DNA from: CAYVBE01 sp964572825
GTDB taxonomy: Bacteria; Planctomycetota; Brocadiia; SM23-32
Direction of reading: 5' to 3'
Length of the DNA: 64,000 bases
Assembly (NCBI GenBank): GCA_964572825.1
Contig: CAZNGS010000011.1
Span: forward strand, 26,235 to 90,234
The notes below the pieces were generated by a model. The model made no database searches. It was given only the letters and a program-made list of their open reading frames with translations, and had not been told where the DNA came from. Shown here piece by piece: positions 6,616 through 14,669 of this stretch. Each line of letters starts with the position of its first letter. The stretch's first letter is position 1. Both the position numbers and the translations under genes were made by a program.

Positions 6616-8859
6616 TTACTCCTCCCGGGCCAGACGCTCCCGGATCTGCTGCGCCGTCATGTCCTCGGCGCCCTCATCGGAGACGATGAGCGCCGTCTGC
6701 TCCATCACCACGACCACCTGCTCCCCCAGGGCAAGGTAGGCGGCCAGCTCCGGCCGGGCCTCCAGCAGGTTGAAGTAGGCATCGCTGCCCCATTTGATCT
6801 TGAGCTCTTCCAGATCTTCCTCGTACTCCGTGTCCACGAACGCGCTGCCGAGCCGGACGAAGGTCTTCCCGCCCACGCGCCGCATAGTCGTCGCCTGCGG
6901 GGCGGCACCGGCGGCGTCGGCCTGTTTCCAGTCCCTCAGGCGCACGCTCAGGTCCACTGCTTCGGCCTTCGACTCGGCCGGCTGGGTCCAGAAGTCCTTG
7001 CCGGGGTAATTGAACAGTCGGTCGGCAGGCGCTTCCGCCGGCCTCGCCTCGTCGCGCCCGGTTCCTGCCGTGCTTAACCGGGCCATCGTACGGAACGCCT
7101 CCTCTGTCATCAGCCCATGACGCCGGTAGGCCTCCTCGTCCTCCAGCACCAGGTAACTGGTGTAGGGCGTGGGAATCCCGAACTTCCGGCTCAGGCGCAC
7201 CACCTCGTCTTCCAGCTCCTTCGAATCGCCGTGCAGTCGCATCTGGTCCAGCAGGTAGCCGATCTTCCGCTGCGCCCAGAGCTGGGGCAGGAACCCGTTG
7301 TCCTGGCTGACCTTGGGGAAAGTTGCGTCGTAGGTAAACTTCTTTTCCTCGCCCATCGTGCCCCGCAGCCCGACCGCCACGTTGCCGTGGCCCGAGTAGC
7401 GGCCGAACGCCACCACCTGGCCGCCCCGGAACAGGTCGGGCAGTTCGGGCGGATACACGTCGCTCACCTGGACCTCGCCGAAATCCAGCTCCAGGTTGGC
7501 CAGCACGGGGTGGCTGACCTTGCGGAAGAAGCTGCTGATCTTCAACTCGACCTCGCGCCCGGGGGCGACGTATTCCCGGTAGCCCCGGGTGACCTCCGCG
7601 ATGCGGTCCAGAAGCCGGACGTTCAGGTCTTCCGCAATCCCGAAGGTGAAGACCCGGACGTTGCGCCGGTTGGCGTCCTCCACGGCGGCGATGATCTCCT
7701 CCGGCTCGGTGATACCCACCGTGGGCTCCCCGTCCGTGGCGAGGATCACCATGTACGGCCGATCTCCCTCCGGGGCCATCTCCAGCGCCTTCAATGTCGC
7801 CGCGCAGAGGGCCGTCCCTCCCTGCGCCTCCAGCCCGTCCACGTACTCCACGGCCTTTCGCACCCCTGCCGGGGTGGCGTCCTGGAGACCGTCGCCGTAA
7901 ACCTCGACCGCTGTGCTGAAAGTCGCAAGTGCGAACCGATCCTTGGGGTTGAGCGCCTGCAGGCAGAACTTCACCGCCTCCCTGGCGCTGGCTATCCGAT
8001 CCTGCTGATTCATGCTGCCGCTGACGTCGATCACCAGGCACACGTCCTTCGGCATCACCTCCCGGTCGGATATCTCCACCCGGGGTGCGATCATCAGGGC
8101 GAAGTAGCCCTTCTCCCCCTCCGGTCGGTGGGTCAGCAGGTTCAACCCGAAATCCTTCTTGCCCACGGCATAGAAGAGCTGGAAGTCCCGGTCCAGCTTT
8201 GCCCCCACCTCCTCGAACCCGGCCACGGCGTGGTGGTCGTCCTTGCGGCTGATGCCCAACTGGTGGCTGGGCGAATAGACGCTCTTGATGGGCTGGCGAC
8301 TGGATATCTCCACCGTCACCGTCATGTCCTTCAGCACCTTCGACGCCTTATGCCCCGTGCGCATGGGGAAAGTGTACTCGTAGACACCGCTGTCGAATGG
8401 TAGCTCGTGCGTATAGCTCACCTCTACCTTCACCGGGCTACGTGGTTCGACCGGAAACACCCTCATCTTCAGCAGACCGCAGTCCATGAACTCCAGCAGT
8501 CCGGGGTCGCGCATCCGGCGCACGATGTCCCGGTAGATGCGCCGGGCCTTCTCGGCCTCCACGATCTGGCCGCTCTGACGTTTGCCGTCGATGAACATGG
8601 CGAAGTCCGTGAGGGCGGCGTCCCGCGGGATGGGGAAGACGAATGTCGCCTCCAGGCGGCGGGCGGTGTTGTTGCGGAAGACCTCCTCCACGTGGGTAGT
8701 CGCCACGCTGCCCTCCACGGTCGCCCGCACGCGGTGATGCTCGATGGCCAGCGGCGGCAGGTCCTCCCTCTCCGGCACCAGTATTCCCGTCGCCCCCGCG
8801 GCGCGGGCCAACATAGCGGCTCCGATCAGCGCCAACCATACGACTCGTTTCGCCTTCAT
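6616..8859 (-). CDS. secreted VIT and von Willebrand factor A domain protein
   Basis: A 747-residue protein with an N-terminal signal peptide (MKAKRVVWLALIGAAMLARA). It then has a VIT domain (about 30-160, with VEEVFRNNTARRLEATFVFP and the IYRDIVRRMRDPGLLE block) and a vWA domain (about 275-450). The MIDAS metal site is complete: DVSGSMNQ, the TAL threonine and ATDGEPTVG. The C-terminal 250 residues follow the usual architecture of inter-alpha-trypsin-inhibitor-like bacterial proteins. It should act outside the cytoplasmic membrane in metal-dependent protein adhesion. GAGG precedes the ATG. It is a single-gene unit; partners are unknown. Confidence 0.9.
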   Translation of the reverse strand: MKAKRVVWLALIGAAMLARAAGATGILVPEREDLPPLAIEHHRVRATVEGSVATTHVEEVFRNNTARRLEATFVFPIPRDAALTDFAMFIDGKRQSGQIVEAEKARRIYRDIVRRMRDPGLLEFMDCGLLKMRVFPVEPRSPVKVEVSYTHELPFDSGVYEYTFPMRTGHKASKVLKDMTVTVEISSRQPIKSVYSPSHQLGISRKDDHHAVAGFEEVGAKLDRDFQLFYAVGKKDFGLNLLTHRPEGEKGYFALMIAPRVEISDREVMPKDVCLVIDVSGSMNQQDRIASAREAVKFCLQALNPKDRFALATFSTAVEVYGDGLQDATPAGVRKAVEYVDGLEAQGGTALCAATLKALEMAPEGDRPYMVILATDGEPTVGITEPEEIIAAVEDANRRNVRVFTFGIAEDLNVRLLDRIAEVTRGYREYVAPGREVELKISSFFRKVSHPVLANLELDFGEVQVSDVYPPELPDLFRGGQVVAFGRYSGHGNVAVGLRGTMGEEKKFTYDATFPKVSQDNGFLPQLWAQRKIGYLLDQMRLHGDSKELEDEVVRLSRKFGIPTPYTSYLVLEDEEAYRRHGLMTEEAFRTMARLSTAGTGRDEARPAEAPADRLFNYPGKDFWTQPAESKAEAVDLSVRLRDWKQADAAGAAPQATTMRRVGGKTFVRLGSAFVDTEYEEDLEELKIKWGSDAYFNLLEARPELAAYLALGEQVVVVMEQTALIVSDEGAEDMTAQQIRERLAREE

Positions 8860-8946
8860 CGTAGGCCTCCTCGCCTGTGTCCCCGACTCAATCGACCCGA
8901 ACCGTTAGACGCAGCGGGCGCCCAAAAGTTCGCCGCGCACCGATAA

Positions 8947-9288
8947 TGTATTCCTCCTCCACCCGACGATGCCAGTTCGCTGCCCTCAATCGGAGTGGCT
9001 CTGGCCGGGCTGCTAGCGGTTTCGGTCTGGCGTAGCCCGGCGGCGCTGAATCCCCTCCTCGTGCTCGGCAGCATCCTGCGGGTGCCGGTCCAATACCTGG
9101 GCGCGTTCGCGGTGCTGGTGGCGGCGCACCTACTGCAGGGCCTCATCAGGGAGTACCTGCCCCAGACCATGCTGATCGGATCCCTTGCCACCATCCTGGT
9201 GTGGCTGTATTTCGTGATGGTGGAGTGCCGCATGGTGGGTCTGGTCCACTGGACGAACCCCGACAGATTCGGCCGGGTGACCGCCTGA
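8947..9288 (+). pseudogene. C-terminal remnant of a multi-pass membrane protein
   Basis: The reading frame is open from 8947 with a coding look (a proline-rich cytoplasmic piece, PPPPDDASSLPSIGVALAGL, then two hydrophobic segments) and ends with ECRMVGLVHWTNPDRFG. That ending is typical of the extreme C-terminus of longer Planctomycetes membrane proteins whose last helix is followed by a 'R-(ML)-x-G-L-x-x-x-N-x-D-R' tail. There is no start codon with a ribosome site before GTG 8995, and the preceding TAA at 8944 blocks extension. I read it as the surviving 3' end of a deleted gene, but a short functional membrane protein cannot be excluded. Confidence 0.45.
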
Positions 9289-9418
9289 AGGAGCGGCGGG
9301 CCGGAAAGAACCGGGGCCCGGAGGCGGCTGTTTGCCCAACTCCCACGAACCTGGTACCATCGGGCATGCCGGCCTTTGAAGCAGAAAACGCGAAAGACAC
9401 CTCGAGGAGGGAACCATT

Positions 9419-10423
9419 ATGCGCAGGACACTTGCCGCGGCGCTGGCTTTCGTGATCTTGACCGGGCCTGCGTGCGCCCAACCTACGCAGAAGCAGATCG
9501 CCGAACGGCTCGGCTCGCTGGCCGAGAAATACTCCGTCGAAGTAGACAAAAAGGGCAACGTCATCCGGTTCGGCGCCTCCAACCACGGCATCTACCGGGA
9601 AGAAGGTGAAGAGCCGGCGCCGGGCATCGACGACCGGGCGTTCCGTGCCATCCTCCAGTTCCCCAAACTCCGGGGCATCTTCCTGGAGCGGCAGCCCCTG
9701 ACCGACAGGGGATACGCCCTGCTGGCCGAATGCCCCGAGCTGGTGGACGTGCGGCTCCACGACGCGCTCGGGGCCGGCGCCGTCGAGGACGAGAAAGAGC
9801 CCCATGCCACGGCGGACTTCGCCCTTGTGGTCAATGAGATGAAGAAGCCCCTGCGCGTGCTGGAGCTAAAGCATCTGTTCAAAGTCAAGGGCACCTGTAT
9901 CGATAAGGTGAAGCCCCAGCCCGACCTGCGCAAGCTGGAGCTGGACAACGAGTTCGCCGGGCCGAAGGCCGTCGAGTTCATCCGGCACTGCACGAAGCTG
10001 GAGAACCTGCAGCTTCACCGCACCACCATGACGGACGCTCAGCTCGCCTGCGCGATCGAGCCGCTGAAACATTTGCAGGTGCTGGAGGTCCGTCCCGTGG
10101 GCCGGGGCCCGGACCAGATCACCGGCCGCGCCCTGCGCCACCTGCACGGCCACCCCGCACTCGTCTCCATGCACATGAGCCTCCGGTGGGGCGAGGTGCC
10201 CTACGAGGGCGGCCTGGAGCACCTGGCGAGCATTCCCACGCTGAAGCACATCAAGGCGTATCCCAATCAGCCCGAGCTCACTCCCGAGAGCCCCCAGATA
10301 CAGAAGCTGCACCAGGCCCGGCCGGACATCACCATCGAGCTGGGCAAGGCCGGCGTCATCGAGGGCACCGCCGGCGTGGACGTCCACCGCGACCAGGACT
10401 ACCGGTGGGGCATCTGCCGGTAG
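9419..10423 (+). CDS. secreted leucine-rich-repeat-like protein
   Basis: A 334-residue exported protein: signal peptide MRRTLAAALAFVILTGPACA (cleavage after ACA), then irregular leucine-rich repeats. Repeating units such as LRKLELDNEFAGPKAVEFI, LENLQLHRTTMTDAQLA and LQVLEVRPVGRGPDQI have the LxxLxL...(T/D)D pattern seen in the planctomycetal 'LRR ribonuclease-inhibitor-like' group. GAGGAGGGA lies six to seven bases before the ATG. No enzymatic domain is visible, so a protein-binding role in the periplasm is most likely. Confidence 0.7.
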   Translation: MRRTLAAALAFVILTGPACAQPTQKQIAERLGSLAEKYSVEVDKKGNVIRFGASNHGIYREEGEEPAPGIDDRAFRAILQFPKLRGIFLERQPLTDRGYALLAECPELVDVRLHDALGAGAVEDEKEPHATADFALVVNEMKKPLRVLELKHLFKVKGTCIDKVKPQPDLRKLELDNEFAGPKAVEFIRHCTKLENLQLHRTTMTDAQLACAIEPLKHLQVLEVRPVGRGPDQITGRALRHLHGHPALVSMHMSLRWGEVPYEGGLEHLASIPTLKHIKAYPNQPELTPESPQIQKLHQARPDITIELGKAGVIEGTAGVDVHRDQDYRWGICR

Positions 10424-10511
10424 GCCGGGGAAAGCGGGGCGGCTACCGTCCAGGTGGATCGGGCCGGGCAGCCCGGCTGTGTCCACGCCTGAATGCCAGC
10501 AATACGGTCTG

Positions 10512-11564
10512 TCAGCGGTGCGTCCATGCCTGCCTCTCCTCGGACGGCTCATCTTTCGTCGGCCCCGGTCTCTCCCCGGCCGGCAGGTCAACGACGACGG
10601 CGCGGTGGTCCGACAGCCAGGTGCTCACCAGTCTGCACCTTTCGGGCCTCAGGTCGGGACTGAGCCAGACCTGGTCGGTGGCGATCAGAGGCACCGGAAC
10701 GGGCCACGTGACGTGGTAGCCCCGGCCGGCTTCTTCGAAGGCGTTGACCAGGCGGTCGCGCAGGGCAAACCCCACCAGCCTTCCGTCCTGGAACAGAACC
10801 GAATCGGGCGGCGTGTTGAAGTCGCCCATCACCACCAGGCCATCAATGGGTTGGGACTCCAGCAACCCGCCCAGTGCCGCCAGGGGCGCCTGTCGGCGCA
10901 CGACCAGGCTGCTGGCTATGTCCACCAGGACGATGCGGAGCCCCCGGCCGGCAGCGTTCACCTCGAACAAGCCGACATCTATGCCGGGGGCCGGGGAGCG
11001 GAAGCAGTCCTGCCGTATCTCCCCCCTGCACAGCAGCGCCATGTCGTGGCGCGGTCCGGCGGCCGAATAGCCGGGAAACTCCCGCCGCCACAATTCCACC
11101 GGGTCCCTCTCGTCGGCGTCGGCCTCGACCAGCCCCACCACGTCCGCGTCCATCGAGCGTATGGTGCGGGCGATGTGCGACCAGCCCATGTCGCCGTCGG
11201 CGACGTTCCAGAAAAGAATCCGCACACCTCCCTCCGGCACGGCCTCGCCGCCCCGGACGTGGGTCGTAGCGTGCCACCAGACGAACAGGCAAAACGCCAG
11301 CACGCCGCAGGCCATCGTTCGCCGAGGCTTTCGGCGTCCCAGCCAGCACGCACCGGCCAGGAGGGCGAGAATTGCCCCTGCGGCCGGCGGCGTCCCGTAG
11401 TAGAGCATGTCCAGCACCGGAAGGCGGTCGCGGACCGTCAATCGCACGCAGATGCCCCCGAAACACAACAGCAACAGGGCGAAGGGCAGCGCACGGCTCA
11501 GGCCCCGAGCGGTCCTTCTGAGGGGGGTCTGTTCGCTTTCGCAGGGCGGTTCACTCGCATTCAA
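10512..11564 (-). CDS. membrane-anchored endonuclease/exonuclease/phosphatase (EEP) family protein
   Basis: A 350-residue protein with three N-terminal transmembrane helices (about 25-45, 58-78, 83-98) and an extracytoplasmic EEP domain. The catalytic landmarks are ILFWNVADG (metal-binding Asn), DADVVGLVEAD (Glu), VVMGDFNTPPDS (Asp/Asn) and STWLSDHRAVVVDL (the terminal Asp-His). Proteins of this architecture are usually annotated as EEP family proteins; the substrate (phosphodiester, lipid or nucleic acid) is unknown. It is the last gene of the leftward carbohydrate block, 58 bases after deoC. Confidence 0.8.
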   Translation of the reverse strand: MNASEPPCESEQTPLRRTARGLSRALPFALLLLCFGGICVRLTVRDRLPVLDMLYYGTPPAAGAILALLAGACWLGRRKPRRTMACGVLAFCLFVWWHATTHVRGGEAVPEGGVRILFWNVADGDMGWSHIARTIRSMDADVVGLVEADADERDPVELWRREFPGYSAAGPRHDMALLCRGEIRQDCFRSPAPGIDVGLFEVNAAGRGLRIVLVDIASSLVVRRQAPLAALGGLLESQPIDGLVVMGDFNTPPDSVLFQDGRLVGFALRDRLVNAFEEAGRGYHVTWPVPVPLIATDQVWLSPDLRPERCRLVSTWLSDHRAVVVDLPAGERPGPTKDEPSEERQAWTHR

Positions 11565-11622
11565 CGGGCGGCAGGTCCTCGAAATCGGGGATGTCCACGA
11601 GGTAACAGTGGAAGTCGGGGCC

Positions 11623-12339
11623 TTACTCGCCGCCGAACTTCGCTCGGGCGTCCTCGACGATCTCCTCGGTATGGCCCGTTCCGATGCGGGTCACGCCGAT
11701 TTTCCGCACCCGCAGCACGGCCTCCAGGTAGCCCACCCCGCCGGCAGCCTTCACCTGCACCTCGGGGTCGGAGTGCTCGCGCATGAGCCGCAGGTCGTGG
11801 TCGGTGGCGCCCTGGTAGGAGTATTTACCGTCCTCGCCCTTGACGAAGTTGTAGCCGGTAGAGGTCTTCACGAAGTCCACCCTCACCCGGCTGCATATCT
11901 CGCACAGCTCGATCTTGTAGCGGTCCTCCGGCAGCCGGTCGTTCTCGAAGATGACTTTCAGCACCACCTCGTGCTCGCCGGTAACCTCACGAAGGGCCGC
12001 CACTTCGGCCTCCACGCACCCCCAGTCCTCGCCCAGGACCTTGCCGATGTTGACCACCATATCGACTTCCTCCGCGCCGTCCTCGATAACGCGCCGGGCC
12101 TCGGCGAGCTTGATGTCGGTGGGGCTGTTGCCGTGGGGGAAGCCTGCCACCGTTCCCACCAGGACGTCGGAGCCCTCCAGGCACTCCTTTGCCAGTGGCA
12201 CCGCGTAAGGCTTGTCGGTGACGGCGGCCGCGTGGCAGCGATGGGCCACCTCGCACCCCTCCCGCAGTCCCCGGTCCGTCATGCCGGGACGGAACAGTGA
12301 ATGGTTGATCATCTTCGCGATCTGTCGCACCATGTCCAT
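11623..12339 (-). CDS. deoC: deoxyribose-phosphate aldolase
   Basis: A 238-residue class I aldolase that cleaves 2-deoxyribose-5-phosphate to acetaldehyde and glyceraldehyde-3-phosphate. The Schiff-base lysine is in VDFVKTSTGY, and the second active-site lysine is in VQVKAAGGV. AEEVDMVVNIGKVLGEDW supplies the substrate-binding Asp region. AGGAGA lies six bases before the ATG. It starts 16 bases after the GH1 stop codon, so the two are probably co-transcribed. The domain is slightly divergent (an extra GEDGKYSYQG insert after the lysine motif), so a related aldolase specificity is possible. Confidence 0.88.
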   Translation of the reverse strand: MDMVRQIAKMINHSLFRPGMTDRGLREGCEVAHRCHAAAVTDKPYAVPLAKECLEGSDVLVGTVAGFPHGNSPTDIKLAEARRVIEDGAEEVDMVVNIGKVLGEDWGCVEAEVAALREVTGEHEVVLKVIFENDRLPEDRYKIELCEICSRVRVDFVKTSTGYNFVKGEDGKYSYQGATDHDLRLMREHSDPEVQVKAAGGVGYLEAVLRVRKIGVTRIGTGHTEEIVEDARAKFGGE

Positions 12340-12355
12340 GGTCAGTCTCCTGGGT

Positions 12356-13753
12356 TCAGTCGTAGTTGATTCCCGCGGGGCTCAGGCCCGGCTCTTCGTG
12401 GAGGCAGGCGCCGTTGGTCTCCATGACCTTCCTGTAGTAGTAGGCGCTGTCCTTCGGCGTCCTCTCGAGGGTCTGGAAGTCGGTATAGACGAGTCCCACG
12501 CGGACCTTGTAGCCGAAGGCCCACTCGAAGTTGTCCATGATGGTCCAGTGAAAGTAGCCCCGCACGGGCACGCCGTCGTCGATGGCGCGCTCGAGCTGCA
12601 GCAGGTGCCCCCGGATGTAGTCCACCCTCTGTGGGTCGTGCACGCGCCCGTCGCTCATGATGAAGTCGTTGTTCTGATGGCCGTTCTCGGTCACCACGAT
12701 GGGGTGCCCGTAGCGCTCGTAGAGGAACCGGGACGCGTAGTAGATGCCGCGCGGCACGATGGCCCAGTCGCCCTGGCTCGTCATGGGGTAGCCGGGCGGA
12801 TGGGGCACCACTTCCGGCCGACCGTCGGCATCGGCGCGCGCGAGGCGGGAAGTGTAGCAGTTCAGCGCGCAAACGTCGATCGGCTCGGAAATCAGTTCCA
12901 TGTCGCCTTCGGCCACATCGGGCACGTCCTCGCCGTAGATCTCCAGGCCGTCCGCCGGGTACCGCCCGAAGAAGACCGGATCGAGCCACCACGTGTAGGA
13001 GAAGACGCTGCCCTCGGCCGCGCGGAAGGTCAGCTCCCGGGCCGCCTCCACGTCCTGCTCTTCGTCCGTCACCGGACAGTAGCGCGAACCCGCCGGCACC
13101 AGCCCCACGCTGACGTCCTGCGTCGCGCACTCGCGCAGGACGCGCACGGCCTTTCCATGCGCCAGAAGAGTGTTGTGCCCGGCCTCCAGCACCTGGCCGA
13201 ACCCCAGCCTCAGCCCCGGTGCGTGCTCGCCGGTGTGGTGGCCCAGCCCGATGAAGCAGGCCGGCTCCAGGATGGTGAACCAGTGCGCCACGCGGTCGGA
13301 GAGCCGTTCGACCACCACCCGCGCGTATTCGGCGAACCAGCCCGGGCTGTCGGGATTCAGCCAACCGCCGCGCTTGAACAGCTCGTAGGGGTAATCCCAG
13401 TGGAAGAGCACAATCCACGGCTGGATGCCCGCGTCCAGCAGTTCATCCACCAGGCGGTCGTAGAAGCCGATGCCCTTTTCATTGACCCGGCCGGTGCCCT
13501 CCGGCAGAACGCGCGGCCAGGAGATGGAGAAGCGGTAGGCGCCGAAACCCAGCCGCCTCATCAGGGCCACGTCCTCCCGCCAGCGGTGGTAGTGGTCGCA
13601 GGCCACGTCCCCGGTGTGGCCGCTCCAGACGGCGCCGGGACGGTGCGAGAAGACGTCCCACACCGAGAGGCCCTTGCCGTCCTCGCAGGCCGCTCCCTCG
13701 ATCTGGTAAGAGGCGGCCGAGACGCCCCACGTGAAGTCTTCGGGGAAAGGCAT
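12356..13753 (-). CDS. glycoside hydrolase family 1 (beta-glucosidase-like)
   Basis: A 465-residue cytoplasmic GH1 enzyme with the expected fold and length: FPEDFTWGVSAASYQIEGA at the N-terminus, then YRFSISWPRVLPEG, VLFHWDYP and FHWTIMDNFEWAFGYKVRVGL. The nucleophile is the Glu in VVTENG (about residue 354). The acid/base Glu is kept in TILEP (about 165), but the nearly invariant Asn just before it (TxNEP in the family) is Leu. That Asn normally contacts the sugar 2-hydroxyl, so specificity or activity may be altered. No signal peptide. The ribosome site GGGAGGA lies at the edge of the ROK remnant upstream. Confidence 0.88.
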   Translation of the reverse strand: MPFPEDFTWGVSAASYQIEGAACEDGKGLSVWDVFSHRPGAVWSGHTGDVACDHYHRWREDVALMRRLGFGAYRFSISWPRVLPEGTGRVNEKGIGFYDRLVDELLDAGIQPWIVLFHWDYPYELFKRGGWLNPDSPGWFAEYARVVVERLSDRVAHWFTILEPACFIGLGHHTGEHAPGLRLGFGQVLEAGHNTLLAHGKAVRVLRECATQDVSVGLVPAGSRYCPVTDEEQDVEAARELTFRAAEGSVFSYTWWLDPVFFGRYPADGLEIYGEDVPDVAEGDMELISEPIDVCALNCYTSRLARADADGRPEVVPHPPGYPMTSQGDWAIVPRGIYYASRFLYERYGHPIVVTENGHQNNDFIMSDGRVHDPQRVDYIRGHLLQLERAIDDGVPVRGYFHWTIMDNFEWAFGYKVRVGLVYTDFQTLERTPKDSAYYYRKVMETNGACLHEEPGLSPAGINYD

Positions 13754-13760
13754 GGGGGCA

Positions 13761-14303
13761 GTTTCCTCCCGGGATGGCCGGGTTATCCATGAACGCGTAG
13801 CAGAGCAGGTGACAGATCACCAGGTGCGCGTCCTCGACCAGGCCGCAGTGTTCCGACTCCACCACGATGGCGTTGTCGGCGAGGTCCGCCAGCGGTCCGC
13901 CCCCGCCGCAACCGCTGCCCAGGGTCAGGAAGCAGACGTAACGGTAGTCCCGCCCGACCCCCTTGCAGGCCTCCGCCAGGGCGCCGGTGTTGGCGTCGTT
14001 CTCCAGCGCGACGGGCAGACCGATCAGGCACTCCAGCCAGGCGACGATGGGATAGCCGGCCCACCCCTCCACCTGGTTGGAGACCGCCACCACGCCCTCG
14101 GCGACGTTCACCGGTCCGCCGAAACCGATGCCCGCCGCACGGCAGTCTTCGGCTCCGGCCAGCAGCGCGCCCGCGGTCTTCTGAATTATCTCGATGCCGT
14201 TCACCATCTTGCCCTGTCCCTGGAAGTCGATGGTGATCCGGCCGCGGTAAACCTTTGTCTCGAACTCCCGGACGACCGCCGTGAAGACGGCGCCTCCGGC
14301 GGC
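13761..14303 (-). pseudogene. ROK-family sugar kinase remnant, both ends missing
   Basis: About 180 codons read as the middle of a ROK kinase/regulator: GGAVFTAVVREFETKVYRG, GIGFGGPVNVAEGVVAVSNQ, LPVALENDANTGALAEACKG and FLTLGSGCGGGGPL. Missing are the ATP-binding start (usually DIGGT) and the C-terminal zinc motif (CxCGxxGC), which should follow 'VVESEHCGL'. The frame runs into the ribosome site of the GH1 gene. It lies out of frame with the lipoprotein remnant upstream, so a large deletion has fused two genes. The original kinase probably served the sugar released by the neighbouring glycosidases. Confidence 0.75.
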
Positions 14304-14602
14304 GGGGGCGGCGGCAGTTCGAAGGCATGGGCGAATGCCCCCAGGTAGGCCGGAGTGCCGTCGGCATCCTCCGCGCCCGGTCCGGCGGCGTCCACGGCCG
14401 GCAGCTCCGACAGGTCGTAGGTCACTCCCTCGCGTCGGAACCAGCAGGCTCCCAAGGTCGATGCGTTGAAGAAGCGGTGCGGAATCACTACGGGGCCCCG
14501 TAGGCGGGATGTCTCTGCCTGCTCTGCCGCGCCGGCAGAAGCGCATCCGGTCATCACGACATTCAGGGCCCCGAAAAAGACCAGTCTCCACACGAACCTC
14601 AT
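14300..14602 (-). pseudogene. 5' remnant of a lipoprotein gene fused to the ROK remnant
   Basis: Starting at ATG 14602 (GGGAG seven bases upstream), about 100 codons encode a lipoprotein N-terminus: MRFVWRLVFFGALNVVMTGC with a clear lipobox, then GPVVIPHRFFNASTLGACWF and AYLGAFAHAFEL. The frame then enters a GC-rich proline-coding tract near 14300-14317 and makes no further sense. The ROK-like sequence continues in another frame from there. I do not recognise the original protein family; the mature part has the look of a beta-rich accessory domain. Confidence 0.55.
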
Positions 14603-14669
14603 CTTCCCGCTCCCGGAAAGGTCTTTGTTGGTCACGCTTTGCGATGCGGACCGTACTGCGGGTTCTGGA

